The translations under genes and the position numbers were made by a program. A stretch of DNA of 64,000 nucleotides from Aliiroseovarius marinus (GTDB taxonomy: Bacteria; Pseudomonadota; Alphaproteobacteria; Rhodobacterales; Rhodobacteraceae). The stretch spans positions 173,089 to 237,088 of the forward strand of contig NZ_ML178713.1 of NCBI RefSeq assembly GCF_004360145.1. The letters run 5' to 3'. Position 1 is the first letter of the stretch. The number at the start of each line of letters is the position of its first letter. Under the pieces are notes generated by a model. That model did no database searches. It was not told the DNA's origin and saw nothing but the letters and a program-made list of their open reading frames with translations. Shown here piece by piece: positions 27,466 through 36,598 of this stretch.

Positions 27466-28113
27466 ATGGTGGCTGAGGGTAAACAGGGACAACGCGACGC
27501 GTATGAGATGATCCTCGATGCGATTGACACGGGCACATATAAGCCCGGCGATCGGCTGGTCGAAAACGAGCTGGCCGAGCGGTTTGGCGTGTCCCGGACC
27601 CCAATCCGCGAGGCGCTGCAGCGCTTGGAAACGCAGTCGCTTTTGACCCGCGACGGGCGCAGCCTGATCGTGGCGTCACTGGACCACAGCCAATTGGCCG
27701 AGCTTTACGTGGTGCGAGCCGAGCTGGAAGGTCTGGCCGCATCGCTGGCAGCCCAACACGCCGCCCCTGAAGAGATCCGCGTGCTGCGCGAGATGGTCGA
27801 GGAAGACCGGCAGTTGCTGGACAACCCGTCCGCATTGTCACGCGCCAACCGCCGTTTTCACAAGCAGCTTCATTTGGCCTCGCACAACCGCTATCTGGTG
27901 CAGCAATTGGATCTGGTTCATCGTTCGATGGCACTTTTGGCAACGACATCCTTGGCTGCGGAAGGGCGTAGCGAGGACGCGATTGCAGAACACGACGCGA
28001 TCGTCTCGGCCATCGAGGTGCGCGATCAGGACGCGGCCCGTGCGGCGCTCAGAAAGCACATCTCGCGGGCGTTCGAGACACGGATCAAGCTGGATTCGAC
28101 GCTGGGGGACTAA
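27466..28113 (+). CDS. GntR-family regulator (FadR subfamily, FCD domain)
   Basis: 215 residues. The N-terminal winged HTH shows YKPGDRLVENELAERFGVSRTPIREALQRLETQ. The helical FCD ligand domain follows, with the metal-binding pattern spread over VRAELEGLAASLAA, NRRFHKQLHLASHN and EHDAIVSAIEVRD. Such regulators sense small carboxylates. ATG 27466 has GGAAGGA 6 nt upstream and is preferred over the in-frame start at 27400. The 3' end overlaps the opposite-strand glycosyltransferase by 29 nt. The target genes are not obvious; the divergent HAD gene is one candidate. Confidence 0.9.
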   Translation: MVAEGKQGQRDAYEMILDAIDTGTYKPGDRLVENELAERFGVSRTPIREALQRLETQSLLTRDGRSLIVASLDHSQLAELYVVRAELEGLAASLAAQHAAPEEIRVLREMVEEDRQLLDNPSALSRANRRFHKQLHLASHNRYLVQQLDLVHRSMALLATTSLAAEGRSEDAIAEHDAIVSAIEVRDQDAARAALRKHISRAFETRIKLDSTLGD

Positions 28114-30082
28114 GCGTCGCCTCATCCGTTGCCGTTGGCTGATCGAACTTCCCGTGCTGGGTTTTGTCCCAGTAAAACGGCTTGGTCATGATCTCGAAAA
28201 AACCTTTCATCGCGGCCAAGGACGCCAGCGGATAATAGAAGTGCAGGGTGGGCACCCAATATCTGAGCCAGCGATGCTTCGGGTTGCTGACCGCCTGCAC
28301 GCCCACGGTGATTGTCAGCAGTTCGGCTGCCATGAACACCGTGCCCAGCACGACCAGCAGATTGTGCGGTGCGACCCCGCGCAGCGGGTGGGGCAGGCCC
28401 AGAGGGAAGGCCCAGAAGGTCCACAGAATTGGCGCCAGTAGGAATTGCGACAACGCGCCCAGAAACAGGATTTGGAAGCCCGTGAATTTCCACCAGCCAA
28501 GTTCGCGGCGCAGTTGGCGCGGGTTGCGCATGTGCACGCCATAGGTCATCGCATAACCCTTGATCCAGCGCGACCGTTGCTTGATCCACGGCCAGACACG
28601 GCAGTTGGCTTCTTCTTCGGTCACGGTGTCAATCAGCTCGGTCCGGTATCCGCGACGGGCCAGACGGATGCCAAGATCGGCATCTTCAGTCACGTTATGG
28701 GCGTCCCACCCACCGAGTTCCTCAAGCGCATTGCGACGGAAGAACAGGGTGGTGCCGCCCAACGGAATGGCAAATCCCATACGCTCGACCCCCGGCAGGA
28801 CCAGCCCCCACCATGTGGCGTATTCCACGGTGAAACAGCGGCTCAGCCAATTGGTGCGGGCGTTGTAGAAATCCAGCTTCCCTTGCAGGCAGGCGACCTC
28901 GGGCCCGCGTTCCGAGAAGCGACGCACGACCTTGTGGATCTGATCGGGGGCGGGGGCGTCCTCGGCATCGTAGACGCCGATGATCGAGCCCTTGCAGAAA
29001 TCCAGCGCGAAATTCATCGCGCGGGGTTTGGTTTTCACGACGCCGCGCGGCACCACGATCTGGCGCATCCAGCGCGGCAGCTCAGAGCGGGCGAGGGTTT
29101 GCTGGGTCAGGCTATCGTCCTCCTCGACCACCAGACAAATATCCAAAAGCTCGCGGGGATAAGACAGGCGTTCCAGCCGCTTCACCAACCGCCCAGCGAT
29201 CTCGCGTTCCTTATAGAGCGGGACAAGGATGGATACGGTGGGCAGCTTCAGAAAACCGTGCGGCGATTGAGAGAGGTCAGGGGCGTCATCGTCGTGTCGC
29301 GCGCGCAAGAACTGCCACGCGGCGATGGCTTTCAGAGACGAATTCAGGATCAGCGTTAGCACGGCCCAGCCGACCAGCACAGCGAACCCGGCGAAGCTTG
29401 AGACCACGAAGACCGCGCTAATCGCCAGCACCAAGGACAACCCGAAGCGCATCACCGCGGTTTGGCTCCAAGTGCGGCAGCTGTCCTCTGCGGCGACGCG
29501 GCTTTCCGCGCGCTGGGCAAGGCTGCGATGGCGCAGGTCAACGAGGGCAGTGTGGATGTCGTCCTCGGGCGCGATGGCCAGATAGCATTTCCCCCAAGAG
29601 GCCGGGAAGTTCTTAGAGAGGCTTTCGAACTGGTCGGGACGTGCGCAGATGATGATGGTGGCCCCGCCCGCGCGTTTCCACGGGACGATGCCGTTCCGGA
29701 TACAGAACTCGGCCCCGATCTGGTCGATCAGGCGCACGTCGGGGCGGTGTGTCTTTAGGTCTGCGATCTCGCATCTGTATTGAAGTGCCAAGGCGGAATA
29801 GAGGTCGGATTTGCTGATCCAGCCATTGGCCAAAAGGATGTCACCAAAGCGCGCATCCTCGCGCGCCATCAAGGCGACGGCCATCGACAAGTTTTCGGGG
29901 GACAGCGCGCCCATTTCCACCAGCACTTGGCCCAAAGGCTTGCGGCGCGCGGGCGTGGGGATTGGCTGCGCTGGGGCGACCGGTCGGGCCGCGTGAGATC
30001 CGAATGCGCGGTGTTCTTCGATCCCTGCCTGAACCGAAGCCGCATCATTCGTGTGGATGATACGTAAATCTGGAGATGGCAT
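28085..30082 (-). CDS. Glycosyltransferase family 2 with N-terminal GspE/MshEN-like domain
   Basis: 665 residues. Residues ~45-195 resemble the MshEN/T2SS-E N-terminal fold (KPLGQVLVEMGALSPENLSMAVALMARED, FGDILLANGWISKSDLYSALALQY), a domain that binds c-di-GMP in some proteins. Membrane helices follow near 210-260. The GT2 domain has VSILVPLYKEREIAGRLVKRLE, the metal site YDAEDAP, TEDADLGIRLARRGY and the QRSRWIKG motif of processive synthases. Three or four further helices close the protein. It probably exports a polysaccharide under second-messenger control (inference). Its tail overlaps the GntR gene. No capsule cluster is nearby. Confidence 0.87.
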   Translation of the reverse strand: MPSPDLRIIHTNDAASVQAGIEEHRAFGSHAARPVAPAQPIPTPARRKPLGQVLVEMGALSPENLSMAVALMAREDARFGDILLANGWISKSDLYSALALQYRCEIADLKTHRPDVRLIDQIGAEFCIRNGIVPWKRAGGATIIICARPDQFESLSKNFPASWGKCYLAIAPEDDIHTALVDLRHRSLAQRAESRVAAEDSCRTWSQTAVMRFGLSLVLAISAVFVVSSFAGFAVLVGWAVLTLILNSSLKAIAAWQFLRARHDDDAPDLSQSPHGFLKLPTVSILVPLYKEREIAGRLVKRLERLSYPRELLDICLVVEEDDSLTQQTLARSELPRWMRQIVVPRGVVKTKPRAMNFALDFCKGSIIGVYDAEDAPAPDQIHKVVRRFSERGPEVACLQGKLDFYNARTNWLSRCFTVEYATWWGLVLPGVERMGFAIPLGGTTLFFRRNALEELGGWDAHNVTEDADLGIRLARRGYRTELIDTVTEEEANCRVWPWIKQRSRWIKGYAMTYGVHMRNPRQLRRELGWWKFTGFQILFLGALSQFLLAPILWTFWAFPLGLPHPLRGVAPHNLLVVLGTVFMAAELLTITVGVQAVSNPKHRWLRYWVPTLHFYYPLASLAAMKGFFEIMTKPFYWDKTQHGKFDQPTATDEATLSPPASNPA

Positions 30083-30210
30083 TTTATGCTCGTTGTTCTG
30101 TCAGACCAGACGAGCTTGGGTCCAGAATGGTTAATGGCGGGTTAACCAACCCGCCATCACGTTTGAAAAGTGCAATTTTGTCGCGGCCGCATGGGCCGTG
30201 GCGCCCTAGA

Positions 30211-31383
30211 TCAGGCGCGCGCGTCCATCGCGTCCGAGAACCGCTCGAACAGGTAATAGCTGTCCATCGGGCCCGGGCTGGCTTCGGGGTGATACTGCAC
30301 CGAGAAGACCGGGCGGGTTTCCATGCGGATCCCGCAGTTCGAGCCGTCAAACAGCGACACGTGGGTCTCGATCACACCTTCAGGCAGGCTGGCTGCGTCG
30401 ACGGCGAACCCGTGGTTCATCGAGGTGATCTCGACCTTGCCGGTGTCGTTGTCTTTGACCGGGTGGTTTGCACCGTGGTGGCCGTGGTTCATCTTGATCG
30501 TGCGTGCGCCAAGGGCCAGTGCCAACATCTGGTGACCCAGACAGATCCCGAAGACGGGCAGGTCCGTGGTGTCCAGAATGGTCTTGATCATTGGCACAGC
30601 GTATTCGCCGGTGGCTGCCGGGTCGCCGGGGCCATTCGACAGGAATACACCGTCGGGGCTGTGGGCCAGAACTTCTTCTGCGGTCGCGGTGGCGGGCAGA
30701 ACGGTGACGTCACAGCCAGCCGAGGCCAGACAACGCAGGATGTTGCGCTTGGCACCGAAGTCAAGCGCGACGACTTTGTGGCGCGGCTTGTCCTGCTTGG
30801 GGTAACCATCCGGCCACGCCCAACGCATCTCGTCCCATTTATAGCTTTGGGCGCAGGTGACCTCTTTCGCCAGATCCAGACCTTCAAGGCCCGAGAAGCC
30901 ACGGGCCTCAGTGATCAAGGCTTCGATGTCGAAGTTTCCGTCCGGGTCATGGGCGATGGCCACATGCGGTGCGCCTTGATGACGGATTGCACGGGTCAGG
31001 CGGCGGGTGTCGACACCCCCGATACCGATGCGACCGGTCTTGGCCAGCCAATCCACCAGACGTTCGGTCGAACGCCAGTTCGAGGGCTCGGTCGGATCCC
31101 ACTTGACGACCATCCCGGCGGCAACCGGGTTCGTGGTCTCGTCATCTTCCGGGTTCACACCCACATTGCCCACATGGGGGAAGGTGAAGGTGACAACCTG
31201 CCCTGCATAGGACGGATCGGTCATGATCTCTTGATACCCGGTCATGGCGGTGTTGAAGCACAGCTCGGCTGTAGTGATACCGGTGGCTCCGAACCCCTGA
31301 CCGTAGAAGATCGTGCCGTCAGCAAGGACAAGACAGGCGGTGGGTTTGGCATTTTCCTGAGAAGGGGCGGTGGCAGCGGACAT
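30211..31383 (-). CDS. carA: Carbamoyl-phosphate synthase small subunit
   Basis: Glutamine amidotransferase subunit feeding ammonia to CarB for pyrimidine and arginine synthesis. The N-terminal CPSase_sm domain contains GYQEIMTDPSYAGQVVTFTFPHVGN. The GATase domain contains the catalytic Cys in PVFGICLGHQMLALALGA, and the His/Glu pair in SVQYHPEASPGP. ATG 31383 has GGGAG upstream and is preferred over TTG 31404. 390 residues is the usual size. carB is not in this window. It is divergent from yqeY. Confidence 0.96.
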   Translation of the reverse strand: MSAATAPSQENAKPTACLVLADGTIFYGQGFGATGITTAELCFNTAMTGYQEIMTDPSYAGQVVTFTFPHVGNVGVNPEDDETTNPVAAGMVVKWDPTEPSNWRSTERLVDWLAKTGRIGIGGVDTRRLTRAIRHQGAPHVAIAHDPDGNFDIEALITEARGFSGLEGLDLAKEVTCAQSYKWDEMRWAWPDGYPKQDKPRHKVVALDFGAKRNILRCLASAGCDVTVLPATATAEEVLAHSPDGVFLSNGPGDPAATGEYAVPMIKTILDTTDLPVFGICLGHQMLALALGARTIKMNHGHHGANHPVKDNDTGKVEITSMNHGFAVDAASLPEGVIETHVSLFDGSNCGIRMETRPVFSVQYHPEASPGPMDSYYLFERFSDAMDARA

Positions 31384-31571
31384 TGGGCGACTCCCGATCG
31401 ACAAATTGGCGCGAACCTAGTGTCGCGGTCGGGGCGGGTCAAGGCCGCTTTGTGCTGAAAAGGCACGGCTGTTAATTTTTACGCTGTTAGCGCCTGACAG
31501 ATTGGTTGATTGCCCTGCGGCTTTTGGGTAAAACCCCGTCTTTGTGAATGCCACAGATTATGGATGGACCC

Positions 31572-32030
31572 ATGGACATGCGCAGCCGGCTGAATGACGC
31601 CCTGAAAACGGCTATGAAAAACAAAGACGCCGAGCGGTTGACGACGCTGCGGCTGATCAATGCCGCGATCAAGGATCAGGACATCGCCCTGCGGGGAAAA
31701 GGCGAGGACGCTCAGGTGTCGGATGCCGACGTGCTGGCCATTCTGGGCAAGATGGTCAAACAGCGTCAGGAAAGCGCGCGCGCCTATGAAGAAGGCGGAC
31801 GTCTGGAGCTGGCCGAGAAGGAACGCTCTGAGATCACGGTGATCGAGGATTTCCTGCCCAAGCAGCTGTCGGAAGACGAGGCAGAGGCCGCCGTGGCTGC
31901 CGCCATCGCCGAAGTCGGCGCCGAGAGCATCCGCGACATGGGCAAGGTGATGGGCGCGTTGAAAGCCAAATTCACCGGCCAGATGGACTTCGGCAAAGTC
32001 GGCCCGATGGTGAAGGCCAAGCTGGGCTGA
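31572..32030 (+). CDS. GatB/YqeY domain protein
   Basis: 152 residues forming the YqeY helical fold: MRSRLNDALKTAMKNKDAERLTTLRLINAAIKDQDI at the N-terminus, KQRQESARAYEEGGRLELAEKERSEI in the middle, and ESIRDMGKVMGALKAKFTGQMDFGKV at the C-terminus. This tail is related to the tRNA-binding domain of GatB, and the family is often found in synteny with carA, as here. Function is unproven, perhaps tRNA related. The start could be ATG 31572 or ATG 31578. Confidence 0.9.
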   Translation: MDMRSRLNDALKTAMKNKDAERLTTLRLINAAIKDQDIALRGKGEDAQVSDADVLAILGKMVKQRQESARAYEEGGRLELAEKERSEITVIEDFLPKQLSEDEAEAAVAAAIAEVGAESIRDMGKVMGALKAKFTGQMDFGKVGPMVKAKLG

Positions 32031-32080
32031 TCAACCCAGAATACGATTGGGAAGAATGCGGGGCCGTGGCCTCGCATTTT

Positions 32081-32584
32081 TTATTGGTGCGACTTTAGCT
32101 GCATCAGCTTTTCCGACAGCTCTTCATGTAGCAGGGGGCGCTCATCCTCGGACAGGAACGCGCCCAGTTCGACCTCTCGTCCATTACCTTTCAGGGTCAC
32201 ATAATCCGGGATCGGCCCGCCTGACTTGTGCAGGTGCACAGAGACCCAATAGGGGTTCGCGTCCCATTCCTGCAGGTCGCCGCGTGGGCCGTGGCGGGTC
32301 AGGGTCATGTGGTCGGGCCAGATGCAGAGTTCTTCCAGGATCTCGCCATCCTTGTAGCTTTTCTCGATGAAGAACCACAGCGCACCTAGGGCGGCCAGCC
32401 CGAAGGGCAGTAATCCCCACAGGGCCATTGTCCCGATCACGCCCAACAGGGGCAACAGCATCAGTCCGAATCCCATCCCCATGATCCAGACAAATCCGCG
32501 CCGGGGCAGGGACCGGTAGGGCCACAGGTGCAGCTCGGCTTTGGGGGCGTCTGGGCCGTCGGGTTGAACCCACTCATAGGGCAT
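32081..32584 (-). CDS. DUF2244 membrane protein
   Basis: 167 residues. Two closely spaced membrane helices (WIMGMGFGLMLLPLLGVIG and WGLLPFGLAALGALWFFI) are followed by a soluble domain containing EELCIWPDHMTLTRHGPRGDLQEWDANPYWV, the DUF2244 signature. Members are frequent in alphaproteobacteria and often lie near cytochrome oxidase genes; ctaD is 600 nt away here. ATG 32584 has AGAGG upstream and starts the conserved MPYEWVQ; longer frames lack similarity. Confidence 0.88.
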   Translation of the reverse strand: MPYEWVQPDGPDAPKAELHLWPYRSLPRRGFVWIMGMGFGLMLLPLLGVIGTMALWGLLPFGLAALGALWFFIEKSYKDGEILEELCIWPDHMTLTRHGPRGDLQEWDANPYWVSVHLHKSGGPIPDYVTLKGNGREVELGAFLSEDERPLLHEELSEKLMQLKSHQ

Positions 32585-32723
32585 CGGGGAACCTCTTTCT
32601 GAACGGGTGAATTTTCGCAAATCACGGGCGGGCTTGGCAAGAGGCGCGGGGCGTGCTCGCTGCCATGTGATTGGTGTTTTCGCCGTGATGGGCGCAGTCT
32701 TGTGGCCAAGACAGGAGGTCGCG

Positions 32724-33074
32724 ATGCGCACATATATACTGGGGCTACTTGTGATGGCCGGGCCTGTGTGGGCTCATGATGCGGTGATTGACGGCGCGAC
32801 AGCGCGGGCAAGTGGCGCGGGGTGGAGCATCAGCGTCACCCTGACCCATGAAGAGGCCGGCTGGGATGACTATGCCGATGGCTGGCGGGTCGAGACCGAG
32901 GGCGGCGAGGTGTTGGGCACCCGCGTGCTGGCGCATCCGCATGTGAATGAACAGCCCTTTACCCGCAGCTTATCGGGCGTCGATGTGCCCGAAGGCGTGA
33001 CGACGGTCTGGATCCGGGCGCGAACCAGTGCGGATGGCTGGGGGCAGGAACGGTTCCGGTTGGACTTGCCCTGA
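32724..33074 (+). CDS. Small secreted protein of unknown function
   Basis: 116 residues starting at ATG 32724 with a strong AGGAGG site 5 nt upstream. The signal peptide MRTYILGLLVMAGPVWAHDA has a clear cleavage region (VWA-HD). The mature part looks like a small beta-sandwich (WSISVTLTHEEAGWDDYADGWRVE, EQPFTRSLSGVDVPEGVTTVWIRA). No family recognised. It is followed by a terminator that also serves ctaD on the other strand. Confidence 0.8.
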   Translation: MRTYILGLLVMAGPVWAHDAVIDGATARASGAGWSISVTLTHEEAGWDDYADGWRVETEGGEVLGTRVLAHPHVNEQPFTRSLSGVDVPEGVTTVWIRARTSADGWGQERFRLDLP

Positions 33075-33090
33075 CCCTTCCGACCAAAAG

Positions 33091-33119
33091 AAAAAGGCCC
33101 GGAAGATCCGGGCCTTTTC
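33091..33119. terminator. Bidirectional intrinsic terminator
   Basis: AAAAGGCCCGG (33092-33102), loop AAGAT, CCGGGCCTTTT (33108-33118). It ends the small secreted protein gene on + and ctaD on -. Confidence 0.9.
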
Positions 33120-33135
33120 CATATTCAGTCTCACC

Positions 33136-34809
33136 TTAGTGCGAGTGGCCTTTGTCCCACTCTTCCTGCTTCGGCAGGATTTCAAAGGTGTGCTCCGGCG
33201 GCGGGCTGGGCAGGGTCCATTCCAGCGTATCCGCATATTCGTTCCAGTAGTTGGCGCGGTTTTCACGACGGCCAGCCAGCAGGGTGTAGAACACGATGCC
33301 GATGAACAGCAGGAACGACGCGAACGAGATCATTGCACCGATCGAGCTGATCTTGTTCCAGTAGGCGAAAGCTTCCGGATAGTCGATGTAACGACGCGGC
33401 ATGCCCTGACGGCCCAGGAAGTGCTGCGGGAAGAAGGTCACGTTCACGCCGATGAAGAACATCCAGAAGTGAATCTTACCTGCCAGCTCGGGGTACTGAC
33501 GGCCCGACATCTTGGCGAACCAGAAGTAGATGCCTGCGAAGATACAGAAGGCCGCGCCCATAGACATGGTGTAGTGGAAGTGCGCCACAACATAGTAGGT
33601 GTCGTGATACAGACGGTCGACGCCAGCCTGCGACAGCACAACCCCGGTCACACCACCGATGGTGAACAGGAACAGGAAGCCGAAAGCGAACAGCATCGGT
33701 GTCTTGAACTCGATCGAGCCGCCCCACATCGTTGCAATCCACGAGAAGATCTTAACGCCGGTCGGAACCGCGATGACCATCGTGGCCAGCATGAAGTAGG
33801 ACTGCTGCTGCAGCGACATGCCAACGGTGTACATGTGGTGTGCCCACACAACGAAGCCGATAACGCCGATGGCGATCAGCGCCCAAACCATCGGCAGGTA
33901 GCCGAAGATCGGTTTGCGCGCGAAGGTGCCGATGACGTGGCTGATCAGGCCGAAGCCGGGCAGGATCACGATGTACACTTCCGGGTGGCCGAAGAACCAC
34001 AGGATGTGCTGGTACAGGATCGGGTCGCCACCGCCCGACGGGTCAAAGAAGGTCCCGCCGAAGTTACGGTCGATCAGCAGCATGGTGATGGCGCCTGCCA
34101 GAACCGGCAGCGACAGAAGGATCAGCCATGCGGTCACGAAGATCGACCACGCAAACAGAGGCACTTTGAACAGGGTCATGCCGGGGGCACGCATGTTCAG
34201 GAACGTGGTGATGATGTTGATCGCACCCAGGATCGACGACGCACCCGAGACGTGAACGGCGAAGATCGCCAGATCCATCGAGTATCCGCCCTCGGTCGTG
34301 GACAGCGGCGGGTACAGAACCCAACCAACGCCCGACCCCAGCTGGTCGTTACCACCCGGCGCCAGTAGCGAGGCAACGCCAAGTGCAACACCCGTGGCAT
34401 ACAGCCAGAACGACAGGTTGTTCATGCGCGGGAACGCCATGTCCGGTGCACCAATCTGCAGCGGCATGAAGTAGTTGCCGAAACCACCAAACAAGGCAGG
34501 AATGACGACGAAGAACATCATCAGTACGCCGTGATAGGTGATCATCACATTCCACAAGTGGCCGTTGGGTGTACATTCAGCCGCGGCATCCGCGATGAAA
34601 CGCGCACCTTCAAGGCACATGTACTGAACGCCGGGCTCCATGAGCTCCATGCGCATGTAGACAGTGAAAGAAACCGAGATGAAACCCGTCAGACCTGCAA
34701 GGAACAGGTACAGAATACCGATGTCCTTGTGGTTGGTCGACATGAACCACCGGGTAAAGAAACCACGATCGTCGTGGTGGTCATGGTCGTGGATGGCTGC
34801 GTCCGCCAT
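33136..34809 (-). CDS. ctaD: Cytochrome c oxidase subunit I (aa3 type)
   Basis: 557-residue catalytic subunit of the aa3 terminal oxidase, with twelve membrane helices. The start has the [13 protein letters not shown] segment. The haem/CuB site appears as [19 protein letters not shown] with the His-Tyr cross-link pair, [11 protein letters not shown] (two CuB His), and THFHYTM-type text ([13 protein letters not shown]). The K channel Lys is in the helix before [22 protein letters not shown] precedes the ATG. cycA lies 196 nt upstream on the same strand, as in Paracoccus. Each gene has its own terminator. Confidence 0.97.
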   Translation of the reverse strand: MADAAIHDHDHHDDRGFFTRWFMSTNHKDIGILYLFLAGLTGFISVSFTVYMRMELMEPGVQYMCLEGARFIADAAAECTPNGHLWNVMITYHGVLMMFFVVIPALFGGFGNYFMPLQIGAPDMAFPRMNNLSFWLYATGVALGVASLLAPGGNDQLGSGVGWVLYPPLSTTEGGYSMDLAIFAVHVSGASSILGAINIITTFLNMRAPGMTLFKVPLFAWSIFVTAWLILLSLPVLAGAITMLLIDRNFGGTFFDPSGGGDPILYQHILWFFGHPEVYIVILPGFGLISHVIGTFARKPIFGYLPMVWALIAIGVIGFVVWAHHMYTVGMSLQQQSYFMLATMVIAVPTGVKIFSWIATMWGGSIEFKTPMLFAFGFLFLFTIGGVTGVVLSQAGVDRLYHDTYYVVAHFHYTMSMGAAFCIFAGIYFWFAKMSGRQYPELAGKIHFWMFFIGVNVTFFPQHFLGRQGMPRRYIDYPEAFAYWNKISSIGAMISFASFLLFIGIVFYTLLAGRRENRANYWNEYADTLEWTLPSPPPEHTFEILPKQEEWDKGHSH

Positions 34810-34925
34810 GTATCCCTCCCTTTGGGGTTAAACGTAACCAAGGCAGGGAGTCACCCTGCCCGGCTTTTTAACGTGTTTAATATGCTGGGTGGGTCAGGGG
34901 CAACGCTGCAATGCAACGAAATGCC

Positions 34926-34968
34926 AAAAAAAATGCGTCCCGTGGACATAAATTCCATGCGGGACGCA
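34926..34968 (-). terminator. Intrinsic terminator of the cytochrome c gene
   Basis: On the - strand TGCGTCCCG (34968-34960) pairs with CGGGACGCA (34942-34934), with partial extension into the loop, followed by eight T residues (34933-34926). It sits between cycA and ctaD, so the genes are probably transcribed separately. Confidence 0.88.
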
Positions 34969-35005
34969 CCGTTAGCGCAATAACGCGACCTGTTGGTCGG
35001 GTTTC

Positions 35006-35479
35006 TTAGTTGGTGGTCGTCGATTCGGCCTCGGCAGCTTCGCCTTCAGCGGCTTCTTCTGCCGGCATCTCAGCCGAGAAGGTGGCCAGATAGGCGATGA
35101 TGTTTTCCGGTTTGCCCCATTTGAAGGTCATCTTCGACTTGGCTTTGCTGTCGCCGGTCACCTCTTTCAGGTAACCTTTGGGGTCTTTGATGTAGGCGGC
35201 CAAGCTGTCAGCATCCCATACCAGGCCAGCAGCACCGGCATCTACAATCGAGTTGCCATATTTGAAGCCTTCAACGGTGCCAGCCTGACGGCCAACAACG
35301 CCGTACAGGTTCGGGCCGGTTTTACCGCCTTTGAACAGAACTTCACCTGCATCATCTACGATGGTGTGGCAGGATTTGCACTTTTTGAAGTCTTTTTCGC
35401 CTGCTGCGGCATCGCCTTCGGCAAACGCAGTGCCGGACAGAGCGATGATCATGGCTGCGGATGAGAGAATCGTTTTCAT
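35006..35479 (-). CDS. cycA: Cytochrome c2/c550-type protein
   Basis: 157 residues: a signal peptide (MKTILSSAAMIIALSGTAFA), then a class I cytochrome c. The haem site is KKCKSCHTI, the distal Met is in KSKMTFKW, and the loop GKTGPNLYGVVGRQAGT is family standard. The mature protein ends in a ~20-residue Ala/Glu-rich tail after YLATFSAEM. It is the periplasmic electron carrier between bc1 and the aa3 oxidase, whose subunit I gene is next. AGGAC precedes the ATG. A strong terminator follows it. Confidence 0.93.
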   Translation of the reverse strand: MKTILSSAAMIIALSGTAFAEGDAAAGEKDFKKCKSCHTIVDDAGEVLFKGGKTGPNLYGVVGRQAGTVEGFKYGNSIVDAGAAGLVWDADSLAAYIKDPKGYLKEVTGDSKAKSKMTFKWGKPENIIAYLATFSAEMPAEEAAEGEAAEAESTTTN

Positions 35480-35593
35480 AATAGTCCTCTTGCTTGATCA
35501 CATGCGCCAGATGACGCGAATTCCGGGGGAACCTGCGTCAAATTGGTGCCAAATGGAAGTGGTACCTATGTCGCAGGCGCGAAAAGACGCAAA

Positions 35594-36286
35594 TTAGCGC
35601 TGATCGGCGCCAAACACGTCATCAAATATACGGCGCAGAGCCACATCCAGATCATCCATCGTGACCGGAAGACCCAGATCCACAAGGCTGGTGACGCCGT
35701 GTTCCGAGATCCCACAGGGCACGATACCCGAGAAATGTTCGAGATCCGGTTCCACATTGATCGAGATGCCGTGGAAGCTGATCCATTTGCGCAGGCGCAC
35801 GCCAATGGCGGCGATCTTGTCTTCAGGCGGCTGCCCCAACGCGGTCAGCGGCTTGTCATCGCGCACGACCCAAACGCCCACGCGGCCTTCGCGCCGTTCG
35901 CCGGTCACGTTGAACTCGGCAAGGGTCTTGATGACCCACTCTTCCAGTGCGGCCACAAAGGCACGCACGTCGCGCCCGCGCTTGCCGACATCCAGCATGA
36001 CATAGGCCACACGCTGTCCGGGGCCGTGATAGGTATATTGCCCGCCGCGTTTGCTCTCAAAGACGGGGAAGCGATCCGGCGCGACCAGATCCTTCGGATT
36101 GGCCGAGGTGCCTGCAGTATAAAGGGGCGGGTGCTCTAACAGCCAGATCAGCTCGCCCGCTTCGCCGCGCGCCATGGCGTCGGCATGTGCTTCCATACGG
36201 GCGACGGCGGTCTCGTAATCTACCAGATCGGTGGCGACTTCCCACGTGACGGGGGGCATATCCAAAGCGTTGTCCATGACCGTCAT
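35594..36286 (-). CDS. lipB: Octanoyltransferase LipB
   Basis: Transfers octanoyl groups from acyl carrier protein to lipoyl domains of pyruvate and 2-oxoglutarate dehydrogenase. The family motifs are [19 protein letters not shown] (RGGxxTxHGPGQ), [19 protein letters not shown] with the catalytic Lys, and [17 protein letters not shown] with the acyl-accepting Cys. ATG 36286 has AGGTG 7 nt upstream; an in-frame ATG at 36277 is the alternative. 230 residues. It is transcribed away from tRNA-Leu. Confidence 0.95.
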   Translation of the reverse strand: MTVMDNALDMPPVTWEVATDLVDYETAVARMEAHADAMARGEAGELIWLLEHPPLYTAGTSANPKDLVAPDRFPVFESKRGGQYTYHGPGQRVAYVMLDVGKRGRDVRAFVAALEEWVIKTLAEFNVTGERREGRVGVWVVRDDKPLTALGQPPEDKIAAIGVRLRKWISFHGISINVEPDLEHFSGIVPCGISEHGVTSLVDLGLPVTMDDLDVALRRIFDDVFGADQR

Positions 36287-36401
36287 TTGGCACCTGAAAG
36301 GCCGCTTGTCAAAAAGCACGCGGAAATTCTTTTCGCGCGTCGGTTTTGGTCTTCACAATAACCAGCCCCTTCGCTATGAAGCGCGTCACCTAGCCTGACA
36401 T

Positions 36402-36488
36402 GCGGTCGTGGCGGAATTGGTAGACGCGCAGCGTTGAGGTCGCTGTGAGGTAACACTCGTGCGGGTTCGAGTCCCGCCGACCGCACCA
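36402..36488 (+). tRNA. tRNA-Leu(GAG)
   Basis: 87-nt cloverleaf: acceptor GCGGTCG (36402-36408) with CGACCGC (36478-36484), discriminator A and an encoded CCA. The D arm contains GGCGGAATTGGTAGACGC. The anticodon stem CAGCG/CGCTG encloses TTGAGGT, giving anticodon GAG. The long variable arm is typical of Leu, and the T arm is GCGGGTTCGAGTCCCGC. Confidence 0.97.
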
Positions 36489-36550
36489 TCCCCCTGAAAA
36501 TCATGACGCCTAAACTGTTTTGTACCGGGTTTTGGTACTGGGCGGAATTC

Positions 36551-36564
36551 TTGACCTTGATCAA
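36551..36564 (+). promoter_or_regulatory. FNR/FnrL-type box before the ABC efflux operon
   Basis: TTGACCTTGATCAA matches the FNR consensus TTGAT-N4-ATCAA with one mismatch. It is centred 41.5 nt upstream of 36599, the start codon of the first ABC gene. TACTGT at 36588-36593 could be the -10 element, so class II activation would begin transcription at or next to the ATG. Confidence 0.55.
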
Positions 36565-36598
36565 TATTCCGATGGCGCTGCTCATGTTACTGTAAGCT

